Source: Clostridia bacterium | GTDB lineage: Bacteria > Bacillota > Clostridia > Oscillospirales > Acutalibacteraceae | Direction of reading: 5' to 3' | Assembly (NCBI GenBank): GCA_017626295.1 | Contig: JAGAJB010000013.1 | Coordinates: 48,851 to 112,850, forward strand | DNA: 64,000 bases | Part shown: positions 8,377 through 17,382 of the stretch, piece after piece | Layout: every line of letters begins with the position of its first letter | Numbering within the stretch: position 1 is the stretch's first letter | Program-made: the position numbers and the translations under genes | The notes under the pieces: model-generated | Databases searched by the model: none | What the model was told of the DNA's origin: nothing | What the model saw: only the letters and a program-made list of their open reading frames with translations

Positions 8377-11300
8377 TTATTTTTCTGCTTCCATTGCAGC
8401 CATCTGTTCTGCAATAGCATTCTTTTCCTGGATTTCTTTCTGAATCTTTTTCTGTTTCTTGTTGTATACAAGATACCATACGACACCGATAACAACGAAA
8501 ATACCTGCTATAACAGCGAGAAGAGCACCGGAGTTATCTTCAACGTTTATTGTAACTGCATCATAGTTGAAGTAGTAGCAACCGTCGAATGCGCTATCTG
8601 CATAGTCTGTAAGGTTGCTGTAAACAACAAATTCAACAAGTTTGTCACAAGATGCGAAAGAGTGGTCGCCGATATTTCTTGCACTTTCGGGCATTACAAC
8701 TGATGTGATAGCATCACAGTCATAGAAACTTTCAGTACCGATATTGGTGAAACCTTCTGCAAACTTAATACCTGTAAGGGCATCGCAGTCATAGAATGCT
8801 CTGTCAGCAATATTCTTAACTGATTCGGGAACTGTATATTCACCTTTTTTACCTACGGGATAAATTGCAATAGTATCAACTTCGCCTTCTTCGTTAGCGG
8901 TAAGAACAACGCCATCCAAAGACTTATACGTAGCATTACCCTCTGCAACAAGTATGTTTTCAAGACCTGTGCAACCTGTGAATGCCAATGAATTGCATTC
9001 TGTAACACTAGCGGGAAGAGTGATTTCTTTAAGAGCAGAACAACCGCTGAAAGCATACTGTTCAATTTCTTCTACTGCGCCAAGGTCAATCTTTGCAAGT
9101 TTAACGCAACCTGCAAAAGCATCGGAAGCAAGAGCCTTAACGCTTGCAGGGATTACAATTTCCTCAAGTGCAACGCAACCCTTGAATGCGCCTGTTTCAA
9201 GAACTTCTAACTTTGCGGGTAATTTAACTGATTTAAGGTTAGCAACATCTGCGAAAGCACCGATACCGATGTAGGTTACGCTATCGGGAATTGCAACTGT
9301 TGAAATGCCGGAGCCTGCGAAAGCACCGTCACCGATACGAACGAGGGAAGCAGGAAGTGTAACCGCTTTAACAGTTGCATTCTTAACTGCGCCATCTGCA
9401 ATAGTTGTTGTACCGTCATCAACCACAAGACTTGCAACATTGCCTTTTACTTTATAAAGTACCTTACCTGCGTAAACTGCACCTGCCTGTGATGCATACC
9501 AATTTGTAACGTCAAGAGCATTTTCTTTAATTGTAACAAGAGAAGCAGGGAATGTTATTGTTGCAACATTCTTTGCAAGGTCAAATGCATTTGCCGCAAT
9601 TGTAGTTGTGCCGCTTGCAACAGCAAGAGTTGTTGTATTTTTGTTACCTGCAACAACAAGTGTAGCACCGTCTGCAGAGTAAATTGAAGCGCCTACCGCT
9701 TTAAATGCTTTGTTTTCAGCATCAACTGTGATTTTAACAAGTGATGTGCAACCGTCGAAAGCAAGAGCGCTGAAGTTTTTAAGAGAAGCAGGAAGATTAA
9801 CTGCTACAAGAGCCGCACAATCTTTGAATACGCCTGCACCGAGTGTTTCAACATTCTTACCGAGGTAAAGGTCAGTAAGGTTTTTGTTGCCTGCGAATGC
9901 CTCAGAAGCAACCTTCAAAAGACCGTCGCCTGTGTTAACACTCTTAAGTCCTGCATTTTTGAAAGCACCGTTTGCAATGCTTATCAATGTTTCGGGAAGT
10001 TCAATGGCTGTAAGAGCAGCACAACCCTCAAATGCAGAAGCACCGATATATGTAAGACCTTCGTTAAATACAATTTTTGAAAGTTTAGCCGCATTTTTGA
10101 ATGTTGCACTGTTAAGAGTCACAACGTTAGCAGGAATTTCAAAAGATGTAATTGCTGAATTTTCAAAAGCAGATACACCGATATATCTGAGCGCAGGTTC
10201 TTCACTGAGTTTAACTGAAGAAACAGAACTGTTGATAAATGCTTTATCTTTGATTTCTTCAACATTCTGAGGAAGTTGGAATTCACCTGTTTTAGCAGCG
10301 GGGAAAAGAACAAGGACTTTTCCGTCTTCACTGTAAAGAACACCGTCAACTGTTGTAAATGTTTTATTCTTATCAACTACTTCAATACCCTCAAGTGTGG
10401 TAACACCTGCAAAAGTATCAGTGCCGATAGAGTTCATATTCTTTAAGAACTCAATAGTTTTAATTTTTGTATTAGCGAATGCGTAATCGCCGATTTCAGA
10501 AAGAGTTTCGGATAACTTAACCTCTGCAAGAGAAGTACAGTCAGCAAAACTTTCGTAACCGATAGTTGCAAGTGTTGATTCTGAGAAGTCGATAGATGTA
10601 AGAGAAGAACATCCCTTGAAAGCACCTGCTGCGAGGATACCCATAGCATCGTCAACTGCAACTGATTTAAGGTTTACGCAGTTCTGGAAAGCGAAAAGAC
10701 CGATTTCCTCAACGTCCTCACCGAGTGTAACTGTTTCAATAAAATCACAACCGAGGAAAGCATAGTCTTCGATTATTGAAACACCTTCGGGAACAACCAT
10801 ATCTTTAACTTCGCCTTTGTATGAGTAAAGAACTCTGCCGAAGTTAAGGGGACCTTCCTCTTTAGCATCTTCCCATGCTGAGCCGCTGAATGCATCTGCT
10901 GCTACGTTTTTGAGGTTTTTATGTTCCTTAATCTCAACAAGAGCAGTACAACCTGCGAAGCACTTTTCAGGAATATCGGTTACAGCGTCGGGAATCTGAT
11001 ATTCTTCCAAAGAAGTACAACCCTCAAACATTGATGCGCCGAGTGTTGCAAGAGCATCGTCATTTTTAAGTTCTTTAAGTGATGTACAGTTTTTAAAAGC
11101 ACCTTCACCGATAGTAGTAATATCGTTGTGAAGTTTAATAACCTCAACCGTTGTGTTGCCCTCAAAGCAACCTGCACCGATTGAAATAACACTTAAACTG
11201 TTGATTCTTGTGGGAACTGAAATTTCTTTCTCAGTACCGACATAGCCTACAATCTCAAGAGCAGAACCGTCACCGATGGGAATATATTCAAAACCATCTT

Positions 11301-11448
11301 CGTCGGTTTCTTTGTTGAGTTCGATTTCCTGTGCTGAATAAGTAGTTTGTTCATCTTCGGCAAAAACCGAAACAGGAGCTGCAGCGATAAATACGAATAC
11401 AAGAATAAACGCAAGTATACCGCAGAGGGGTTTCTTACATGCTGTCAT
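8377..11448 (-). CDS. BspA-type leucine-rich-repeat surface protein with C-terminal membrane anchor
   Basis: This is a 1023-aa exported protein. Residues 1-30 are a signal peptide (basic start, long hydrophobic core, VSVFAE cleavage region). From about residue 75 to 955 there are some 35 to 40 LRR_5/BspA-type repeats of about 23 residues with the pattern I..GAF.GC..L..I.LP..V, such as IGEGAFKNCTSLKEL. Near the C-terminus a transmembrane helix (LLAVIAGIFVVIGVVWYLV) is followed by a Lys/Glu-rich cytoplasmic tail, so the protein is membrane-anchored rather than sortase-linked. BspA-type proteins bind host or microbial surface ligands; the target here is unknown. Promoter and terminator are both clear, so it is monocistronic. 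Confidence 0.92.
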   Translation of the reverse strand: MTACKKPLCGILAFILVFVFIAAAPVSVFAEDEQTTYSAQEIELNKETDEDGFEYIPIGDGSALEIVGYVGTEKEISVPTRINSLSVISIGAGCFEGNTTVEVIKLHNDITTIGEGAFKNCTSLKELKNDDALATLGASMFEGCTSLEEYQIPDAVTDIPEKCFAGCTALVEIKEHKNLKNVAADAFSGSAWEDAKEEGPLNFGRVLYSYKGEVKDMVVPEGVSIIEDYAFLGCDFIETVTLGEDVEEIGLFAFQNCVNLKSVAVDDAMGILAAGAFKGCSSLTSIDFSESTLATIGYESFADCTSLAEVKLSETLSEIGDYAFANTKIKTIEFLKNMNSIGTDTFAGVTTLEGIEVVDKNKTFTTVDGVLYSEDGKVLVLFPAAKTGEFQLPQNVEEIKDKAFINSSVSSVKLSEEPALRYIGVSAFENSAITSFEIPANVVTLNSATFKNAAKLSKIVFNEGLTYIGASAFEGCAALTAIELPETLISIANGAFKNAGLKSVNTGDGLLKVASEAFAGNKNLTDLYLGKNVETLGAGVFKDCAALVAVNLPASLKNFSALAFDGCTSLVKITVDAENKAFKAVGASIYSADGATLVVAGNKNTTTLAVASGTTTIAANAFDLAKNVATITFPASLVTIKENALDVTNWYASQAGAVYAGKVLYKVKGNVASLVVDDGTTTIADGAVKNATVKAVTLPASLVRIGDGAFAGSGISTVAIPDSVTYIGIGAFADVANLKSVKLPAKLEVLETGAFKGCVALEEIVIPASVKALASDAFAGCVKLAKIDLGAVEEIEQYAFSGCSALKEITLPASVTECNSLAFTGCTGLENILVAEGNATYKSLDGVVLTANEEGEVDTIAIYPVGKKGEYTVPESVKNIADRAFYDCDALTGIKFAEGFTNIGTESFYDCDAITSVVMPESARNIGDHSFASCDKLVEFVVYSNLTDYADSAFDGCYYFNYDAVTINVEDNSGALLAVIAGIFVVIGVVWYLVYNKKQKKIQKEIQEKNAIAEQMAAMEAEK

Positions 11449-11523
11449 AAAACACGCATCCCTTCAAAAAATGTACTTTTACCGTAAAAAAGATAAGTGA
11501 AAATCCACTTTACAGATAGAATT

Positions 11524-11552
11524 ATTATAATATAAACACCCTTCATTGTCAA
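11524..11552 (-). promoter_or_regulatory. Sigma-A promoter of the LRR surface protein gene
   Basis: Read on the minus strand, TTGACA (11547-11552) and TATAAT (11524-11529) are separated by 17 bp. It lies inside the 3' half of the folD terminator hairpin. Confidence 0.88.
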
Positions 11553-11583
11553 GCAATCTGCCCGCCAACAAGGGTGTTTTCAA
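11533..11583 (-). terminator. folD operon terminator overlapping the LRR promoter
   Basis: On the minus strand AACACCCTT and AAGGGTGTT form the base of a hairpin, with a short TTG/CAA helix above and a long loop, followed by TATATT. The weak T-run makes termination efficiency uncertain. Confidence 0.6.
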
Positions 11584-11638
11584 TCTTTAAAAACTAACAA
11601 AAATTACCGCATTTTTATGTGTAATATGACATTACTTA

Positions 11639-12478
11639 TTATATTTCTACTGCTCTGACCGTATTCTCCAAAAGCATTGTAATGGTCATAGGACCCACAC
11701 CGCCGGGTACAGGTGTTATAAATGAGGCTTTTTTCTCAACTTCCTCATAGCAAACGTCACCGCAGAGTTTACCTTCTTTGTTTCTGTTCATTCCCACATC
11801 AATAACAACTGCGCCGTCTTTTACCATGTCAGCGGTAACAAAATCTGCTTTACCTACCGCTGCCACAAGTATATCTGCAGTCAAAGTTTCTTCTTTGAGA
11901 TTTTCTGTTCTTGAATGGCATATTTCAACTGTTCCGTTTTCTTTTAAAAGGAGCATTGCCATAGGTTTTCCCACAATGTTACTTCTGCCTATAACCACGC
12001 ATTTTTTACCGCTTACGGAGATATTGTAGTACTTCAGCATTTCCATAATTCCTGCAGGTGTACAGGGTAAAAACGTGTAATCCCCTATCATTATATGGCC
12101 TACGTTAAAGGGATGAAATGCATCAACGTCTTTTTTATGGTCTATTGCATTTATGACCGCCTGTTCGTCTATATGTGAGGGTAAGGGAAGTTGGCAAAGT
12201 ATGCCGTTGACTTCGTCATTAGTATTAAGATCCTTTATCAATTCAAGAAGTTCTTCCTGTGTTGTTTCTTCGGGAAGGGCGTATTCATAAGAATTTATGC
12301 CTACCTCTTCACAAGCCTTTTTCTTATTATTAACGTATACTCTTGAAGCGCTGTTATTACCTACAATAATAACTGCAAGTCCAACTTGTTTACCTTTACT
12401 GTTAAGTTCTGCAACACGATTTTTAATTTCTTCGCGTTTTGCTGCAGAAACCGCTTTACCGCTTATAATTTCAGCCAT
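11639..12478 (-). CDS. folD: Methylenetetrahydrofolate dehydrogenase/methenyltetrahydrofolate cyclohydrolase
   Basis: This bifunctional enzyme interconverts 5,10-methylene-, methenyl- and 10-formyl-tetrahydrofolate with NAD(P) in one-carbon metabolism. It is about 279 aa, the family's usual length. Visible marks are the YVNNKKKACEEVG catalytic-lysine motif, QLPLP, the cofactor-binding GRSNIVGKPMAMLL and the closing FITPVPGGVGPMT signature. I chose ATG 12478 (MAEIISGKAV) because GAGGA lies 8 nt upstream; an ATG two codons earlier is too close to it. The start overlaps the 3' end of lgt, so it is translationally coupled within the yfmF-yfmH-lgt-folD operon. Confidence 0.96.
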   Translation of the reverse strand: MAEIISGKAVSAAKREEIKNRVAELNSKGKQVGLAVIIVGNNSASRVYVNNKKKACEEVGINSYEYALPEETTQEELLELIKDLNTNDEVNGILCQLPLPSHIDEQAVINAIDHKKDVDAFHPFNVGHIMIGDYTFLPCTPAGIMEMLKYYNISVSGKKCVVIGRSNIVGKPMAMLLLKENGTVEICHSRTENLKEETLTADILVAAVGKADFVTADMVKDGAVVIDVGMNRNKEGKLCGDVCYEEVEKKASFITPVPGGVGPMTITMLLENTVRAVEI

Positions 12479-13499
12479 TTTCATCTTCCTCTTCTGCTGT
12501 TTCTTCTACCTTTTGCGCTTTTAATAGTTTTTCCGCTTTCTTCTCCTTTAAAGTCTTAGCAGACCCTTCGGGAAAGAAGTCAACACCCTCAATGGGTTTG
12601 GGATTCTTTTTTACCTTTATAAGATTTATTACAAGAAGTACCGCGCACACCGCTACAATAGCAATCGATAACAGTTGCGACACTCTTAAATCAGTATTGC
12701 CTATATAAAGGCTGTCCGTTCTCAAACCCTCTACTATCGCTCTGCCTGTGCCGTACCATATGCCGTAGCAAAGGAAAAGTTGGCCGCTGAATTTTCTGAA
12801 TTTTTTCAGTATGATATATAACACAAGGAAACCGAGCATACACCACACGAACTCATAGAAGAATGTGGGGTGAACAAAAAGGTTGTGCTCCTCAATATAT
12901 CCGCCTATATCCGCAACACCTTCCAAACCGAATTTTGAGGGGTGTCGGGAAATATATGACACAACTTTATCACTCATCATTCCGTAGTTGCCGTTTGTAA
13001 ACGTACCGAAGGCTTCTTGATTAGCGTAATTACCCCATCTGCCTATACCCTGACCTATAAGAAGGCTCATACCCACAAGGTCAAGAAGATTAAGGAAATT
13101 GAGTTTTTCGACTTTACAGGTTATATACCCCGCAATAATACCACCTATTATACCGCCGTATATTGCAAGTCCGCCATTCCAGATAGCAATAATTTCATCA
13201 AGATGTTCGCTGTAATAATCCCATTCAAAGATAACGTAATAGGCTCTTGCACCTATAATACCGCCGAATGTACCGTAAATAAGAACGTCTACCATTTTTG
13301 AAAGATTTATACGCCAGGTATATGCAATCCGACCGCCGAAAAGTGCCGCAAGAGTAAAACCGAAAGCAATAATCACTCCGTACCAATTTATCTGAACCAA
13401 GTGAGAGCCGATATAGAACTCGCAAAAGACCGACGACACGTCGAATATTTTTTCGATACCGCCGAATGTAACTTTTGCAAAATCAGCAAACCATTCCAC
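12471..13499 (-). CDS. lgt: Prolipoprotein diacylglyceryl transferase
   Basis: This polytopic membrane enzyme transfers diacylglycerol from phosphatidylglycerol to the lipobox cysteine of prolipoproteins. It is about 342 aa with seven or so hydrophobic segments, the signature GIGRWGNYANQEAFG and a second conserved HPTFFYE region. The C-terminus carries a long charged Lys/Glu tail that extends past the usual end. I chose GTG 13499 (MEWFADFAKV) because AGGAG lies 8 nt upstream; the longer TTG start at 13523 has no ribosome site. It overlaps folD by a few bases and lies about 50 bp after yfmH. Confidence 0.93.
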   Translation of the reverse strand: MEWFADFAKVTFGGIEKIFDVSSVFCEFYIGSHLVQINWYGVIIAFGFTLAALFGGRIAYTWRINLSKMVDVLIYGTFGGIIGARAYYVIFEWDYYSEHLDEIIAIWNGGLAIYGGIIGGIIAGYITCKVEKLNFLNLLDLVGMSLLIGQGIGRWGNYANQEAFGTFTNGNYGMMSDKVVSYISRHPSKFGLEGVADIGGYIEEHNLFVHPTFFYEFVWCMLGFLVLYIILKKFRKFSGQLFLCYGIWYGTGRAIVEGLRTDSLYIGNTDLRVSQLLSIAIVAVCAVLLVINLIKVKKNPKPIEGVDFFPEGSAKTLKEKKAEKLLKAQKVEETAEEEDENG

Positions 13500-13552
13500 A
13501 ACTAACACTCCTATGTAGTGCAATCCGATTCATTGGGATTACACGTAAATTT

Positions 13553-14842
13553 TCAATTCTTTTGTTGACATACAACCGAGAGAACCGTTGTTTTTTCATC
13601 GAATGCTTTAAGAAGCAATTCATTAACAAAAGAAAGTTTCAGATTTTTAATAACTTCAAATTCCGAAAATAATTCTTCAATTTCAAAATGCGAAACCACA
13701 AGACCGTTTGCAAGGGTATCAATATCAGAAAATGCTCTGACCGTTTTGCCGTACTGTTTCTTACGGACGGTTTCAAACTGTTCTTCTGTAATAAGCGTTT
13801 TCTTTAACTCTGCAATGCGTTTTTTTATCTTTTCGGCCACGGTCACAGGGTCGGTTGACTCACCTGAAAAGATAGGCGCCGCATAATTGTAGCCGTTAAA
13901 ATACTCTGTGGAAAAAGTATGATTCACAAGTCCGTCGTCGAGGAGTTCTTTGTATAAAGGTGACATCTGCCCTGCGAGAATATCAAGAATAATTGACATT
14001 GCAATTTCTTCTTCCAATGTTCTTTCGTGGGTTTCGTGACTTTCTTTATAACCGAAAGCAAACACAGGTGTTGCAACGGGTAAATTCTCTTCCACATAAC
14101 TTTTCACTATTTCCGCGGGCTCTTCAAGGAATGCGCGTTCAACGGTAACGTCTTCATCCGCTTCCAAGAGGCTGTCGGCAATTTCAAGAACTTCTTCCAC
14201 CGTAGTATTGCCTGCAACTGCAAGTGCCATATTGGAAAGGTTATAAAAAGTGTTGTAACAGGAAAAAAGCATATCCGCCGTAATCTCTGATATGGACTGT
14301 TTCGTTCCTGCAATATCTATTTTAACAGGGTGATTAACATACATAGCATCAAGAAGATTAAAAAGACATTCCCATTCGGGTGAATCTTTATACATGTCAA
14401 TTTCCTGACCGATGATTCCCTGCTCTTTCTGAACTGTTTCTTCGGTAAAATAAGGATGTCTTACAAAATCGAGAAGTATCTGAAAATTCTCTTTAAAATT
14501 GCCCGTGCAAGTAAAAAGATAACAAGTTCTGTCAAAACTTGTGTATGCATTGGCAGAAGCCCCTGTTTTAGCATAGCGCTGAAAAGCGTCAAGTTCTTCG
14601 CTTTCAAAAAGTTTATGCTCTAGAAAATGGGCTGTACCTGCGGGAATTTCCGTAAAATCCGCTTTATCACTTCTCTTGAATCTGGTGTCGATAGAGCCGT
14701 ACTTTGTGCCGAAAACCGCATAAGTTGATGCGTAATCCTCTTTAGGATAAACATAAATTCTTAAACCCGATTTATGCTCTACCGAATAATATCCCTCTTG
14801 GAGTATATCGTTTTTAATATATGTGATTTTATTTTCACTCAT
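13553..14842 (-). CDS. M16-family metallopeptidase, YfmH-like (EF-P modification-associated)
   Basis: This is a zinc peptidase of the pitrilysin family, about 429 aa. The inverted zinc motif HFLEH (in GTAHFLEHKLFE) is intact, and a downstream glutamate region EQGIIGQEIDMY matches the third ligand. In B. subtilis the YmfF/YmfH pair is needed for 5-aminopentanol modification of EF-P, and the same two-gene arrangement is seen here. ATG 14842 overlaps the end of the partner gene in ATGAGTGA, so the two are translationally coupled. It is probably the catalytic half of a heterodimer whose partner lacks the zinc motif. Confidence 0.88.
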   Translation of the reverse strand: MSENKITYIKNDILQEGYYSVEHKSGLRIYVYPKEDYASTYAVFGTKYGSIDTRFKRSDKADFTEIPAGTAHFLEHKLFESEELDAFQRYAKTGASANAYTSFDRTCYLFTCTGNFKENFQILLDFVRHPYFTEETVQKEQGIIGQEIDMYKDSPEWECLFNLLDAMYVNHPVKIDIAGTKQSISEITADMLFSCYNTFYNLSNMALAVAGNTTVEEVLEIADSLLEADEDVTVERAFLEEPAEIVKSYVEENLPVATPVFAFGYKESHETHERTLEEEIAMSIILDILAGQMSPLYKELLDDGLVNHTFSTEYFNGYNYAAPIFSGESTDPVTVAEKIKKRIAELKKTLITEEQFETVRKKQYGKTVRAFSDIDTLANGLVVSHFEIEELFSEFEVIKNLKLSFVNELLLKAFDEKTTVLSVVCQQKN

Positions 14843-16124
14843 CAGATTCACCGCCTTCCGCTGTTCCTTCAAGCATAAACACAGTATCGAGCGTTACGTC
14901 CTGTGCGGCTTTGATTATATCTTCCCTGGTAACTTTCTTAAATTCTTCAATAAATTCTTCGGGGTATCTGTACCCACCCGAAACACATTGTGACATAAAC
15001 CAGGAATCCAGAGCCTCCGGACTGTCGGAAACGCTCTTGAAACTATCCTCCAACGCCTTAATTGACGCTTTCAAATCACTATCTTTAAAATCACCTTTTT
15101 TAATATCTTCAAGTTGCTGAAGAATTGCGTTTTTCGCCTTTTCCTCGTTATAACTTTCGATACCGCTTTGCACGAACATTACGCCTTTCGCTCTTACCAT
15201 TCTTGCAGAACAGTAGTAGCAAAGACTCATTTTTTCACGCACAATAGTAAAGAGTTTTGAGTGAGGGCTACCGCCGAATAAATCAACCATAACCCGACGG
15301 GCAGCATAATTATCATCAGCATCCGCCATACCCATTCTGAAACCCATAACAAGTTTACCCTGTTTTACAGGCTCGGTCTCTTTGGTGTATTTAACATCGT
15401 TTGCAGTTTCGATGAAAACCGTTTTATTGGTAACTGTGTTGCGTTCAAGATTCTCTGTATAATCCGCCACAAGTTTTCTTACTGCATCATAATCTGTTTT
15501 ACCGCTTACACATACCGTGATTTTAGCATCAGAGAGCATTTCACGGTACGCCTCGTAAAGAGTTTCAGGTGTTATTTTGTTTATTGCTTCAACAGAGCCT
15601 AAACGGTGAATACCGTAGGCTTCTTCGGAAAACATAATTTCTTCACATCTGTTTTTCGCGTAAACTCTCTTGTCGCTCACTTCTGCCGCAAGGCGTTCAC
15701 AAAGAAGCCTTTTTTCGCTTTCAACTTCGCTTTCGCAAAAAACTCCGTCCTGAAGTTTCGGGTTAAAAACAAGTTCAAATAAAACTTTACTGCATTCTGC
15801 GGTAATGCTTTCACCATCGAAAGCAAAACGGTCATCAATACAGGAAACGCCTAACTTTAACACCTGATGTTCGCCTGTTTTTGTAATATCGGCTACAAGT
15901 TCCGCACCGTAAAGAAGCGCAAGTTTATTTTCTATACTTGTTATATCGGGATATTTTGCAGAAGAACGTGTGAGTACATTGGGAACCAAAGCATAAAGTG
16001 ATGCTTTTTCACCCAAAGGCAAAACAAAACTTATTGTGACACAAGCAGATTTGAAACCCTCAGCAGTTATGTTACAAAGTTCTGCACCCTTGGAAACCGT
16101 TTCTTTATTGAAATTGTATTTCAT
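14835..16124 (-). CDS. M16-family peptidase-like protein, YfmF-like (non-catalytic partner)
   Basis: This protein of about 429 aa has the M16 fold (VTISFVLPLGEKASLYALVPNVL at the position of the first domain) but no HxxEH zinc motif where one is expected, so it should be the inactive partner of the downstream YfmH-like peptidase. Sequence order and length match YfmF/YmfF proteins linked to EF-P modification. The start is ATG 16124 (MKYNFNKETVS) with GGAAGTGG just upstream; a longer open frame to 16220 has no ribosome site. It is the first gene of the yfmF-yfmH-lgt-folD operon. Confidence 0.87.
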   Translation of the reverse strand: MKYNFNKETVSKGAELCNITAEGFKSACVTISFVLPLGEKASLYALVPNVLTRSSAKYPDITSIENKLALLYGAELVADITKTGEHQVLKLGVSCIDDRFAFDGESITAECSKVLFELVFNPKLQDGVFCESEVESEKRLLCERLAAEVSDKRVYAKNRCEEIMFSEEAYGIHRLGSVEAINKITPETLYEAYREMLSDAKITVCVSGKTDYDAVRKLVADYTENLERNTVTNKTVFIETANDVKYTKETEPVKQGKLVMGFRMGMADADDNYAARRVMVDLFGGSPHSKLFTIVREKMSLCYYCSARMVRAKGVMFVQSGIESYNEEKAKNAILQQLEDIKKGDFKDSDLKASIKALEDSFKSVSDSPEALDSWFMSQCVSGGYRYPEEFIEEFKKVTREDIIKAAQDVTLDTVFMLEGTAEGGESDE

Positions 16125-16319
16125 TTTACCACTTCCGATAATTTCTTTGTCTTTTCTCAATATAAATAATATATTATCATACTGTGGCAAATGTTTCCAT
16201 AGTTTTTTTCTAAAAATCATAAACTTCCCCCTTTAGAGTTAGTTTTGACTGTTATAAAGTTTTTAAACTTCCGATATAAAAAACACCGTACACCACCTGT
16301 CGTTGAACGGTTAAAACCA

Positions 16320-16348
16320 TTGACAAACAGGGTTTACTGTGATAATAT
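16320..16348 (+). promoter_or_regulatory. Sigma-A promoter of yebC
   Basis: TTGACA at 16320-16325 and TAATAT at 16343-16348 are separated by 17 bp, about 50 bp upstream of the yebC start. Confidence 0.8.
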
Positions 16349-16397
16349 ATTTCAGTTATATACAGATTAAAAACGTTTTTTCCGGAGGAGAATTCAG

Positions 16398-17141
16398 ATG
16401 TCAGGACATTCTAAATGGAGTACCATCAAAAGAAAAAAAGAAAAAACTGACGGCGCAAGAGCCAAAGTGTTCACTAAAATAGGCAGGGAAATTATGGTTG
16501 CTGTCCGAGATGGCGGTCCCGACCCCGCAGGCAACTCAAAACTCAAAGAACTTATACAGAAAGCAAAGGCTAACAACGTACCTAACGATAACATCGAAAG
16601 AGTCATAAAAAAGGCTGCAGGTACTAATGATGGCGCTAACTACGAGGAAATAATCTACGAGGGTTACGGCCCTTGCGGTATTGCGGTTGTTGTTAAAGCA
16701 CTTACAGATAACCGTAACCGTACCGCAGGTGATGTACGTCACTATTTCGATAAATTCGGCGGAAATATGGGTACATCGGGTTGCGTTATGTTTATGTTCG
16801 ATTACTTCGGCGTTATCCTTATCGAAAAAGAAGGCGTTGACGAAGATAAGCTTATGGAAGACGCTATCGAATGCGGTGCTATCGACTTCATTACAGACGA
16901 AGAAGAAATTTACGAAATCCGCACCGATGCCAACGACCTTGGCGCAGTTACAAGTGACCTTGAAGCAAAAGGTTATACTTTCGTAAGCAGCGAAACTGCA
17001 TATATCCCCCAGACATATACACGCCTTGAAGGCGAAGATAATATGAAGAATATGAGCAAAATGCTTGAGATGTTTGAAGAAAATGACGACATCCAGGGCG
17101 TTTGGCACAACTGGGAAAATGAAGATGAATACGAAGGCTGA
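16398..17141 (+). CDS. yebC: YebC/PmpR-family protein
   Basis: This 247-aa cytoplasmic protein matches the YebC family over its full length, starting with the hallmark MSGHSKWSTIKRKKEK and containing KANNVPNDNIERVIKKAAG and an acidic C-terminal domain. Family members have been described as transcription regulators and, more recently, as translation factors that relieve ribosome stalling; which applies here cannot be read from sequence. SD GGAGGAG lies about 8 nt upstream. A long T-rich stretch follows, then the SRP RNA gene. Confidence 0.94.
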   Translation: MSGHSKWSTIKRKKEKTDGARAKVFTKIGREIMVAVRDGGPDPAGNSKLKELIQKAKANNVPNDNIERVIKKAAGTNDGANYEEIIYEGYGPCGIAVVVKALTDNRNRTAGDVRHYFDKFGGNMGTSGCVMFMFDYFGVILIEKEGVDEDKLMEDAIECGAIDFITDEEEIYEIRTDANDLGAVTSDLEAKGYTFVSSETAYIPQTYTRLEGEDNMKNMSKMLEMFEENDDIQGVWHNWENEDEYEG

Positions 17142-17158
17142 TTTTTAGGCTTTTTCTA

Positions 17159-17187
17159 TTGATTTTTATTTATTTATAATATATAAT
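17159..17187 (+). promoter_or_regulatory. Promoter of the SRP RNA gene
   Basis: TTGATT at 17159-17164 and TATAAT at 17182-17187 are separated by 17 bp, about 10 bp before the first base of the SRP RNA helix. Confidence 0.7.
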
Positions 17188-17195
17188 ATATACAC

Positions 17196-17351
17196 TTTAC
17201 TTACGCTCAATTCGGTCATGCGACGGGTGGGTCCTGTGCGACGGGGCACCGTGAACCATGTCAGGCGGGGAACCGAGCAGCATTAAGCGGGCCGTCCTGT
17301 GCGCCACAGTCCGCCTGCTCGTCGTATGACCGAGTGGAGCGTAAGTTTTTT
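17196..17351 (+). ncRNA. ffs: Signal recognition particle RNA (small bacterial type)
   Basis: This is a long, nearly self-complementary GC-rich stretch between yebC and dnaX. The ends pair (ACTTACGCTC at 17199-17208 with GAGCGTAAGT at about 17337-17346, then TTCGGTCAT with ATGACCGA), and the closing helix runs into TTTTTT. The apical part carries the SRP core: GTCAGG at 17260-17265, then GGGGAA and GAGCAGC near 17275, equivalent to the conserved GGTCAGG...GGAAG...AGCAGC tetraloop and symmetric-loop region that binds Ffh. A position directly upstream of dnaX is standard for Firmicutes. At about 150 nt it is shorter than the 270-nt B. subtilis scRNA, and I see no room for an Alu domain. Confidence 0.9.
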
Positions 17352-17382
17352 GTTTGCCACTTTATTTAAGGATGTGAGAATT

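Noticed and set aside
17299..17382. An N-terminal extension of dnaX.
   Set aside because: It would be encoded by the 3' strand of the SRP RNA; the conserved start MYRALYRKWRP at 17383 has its own ribosome site.
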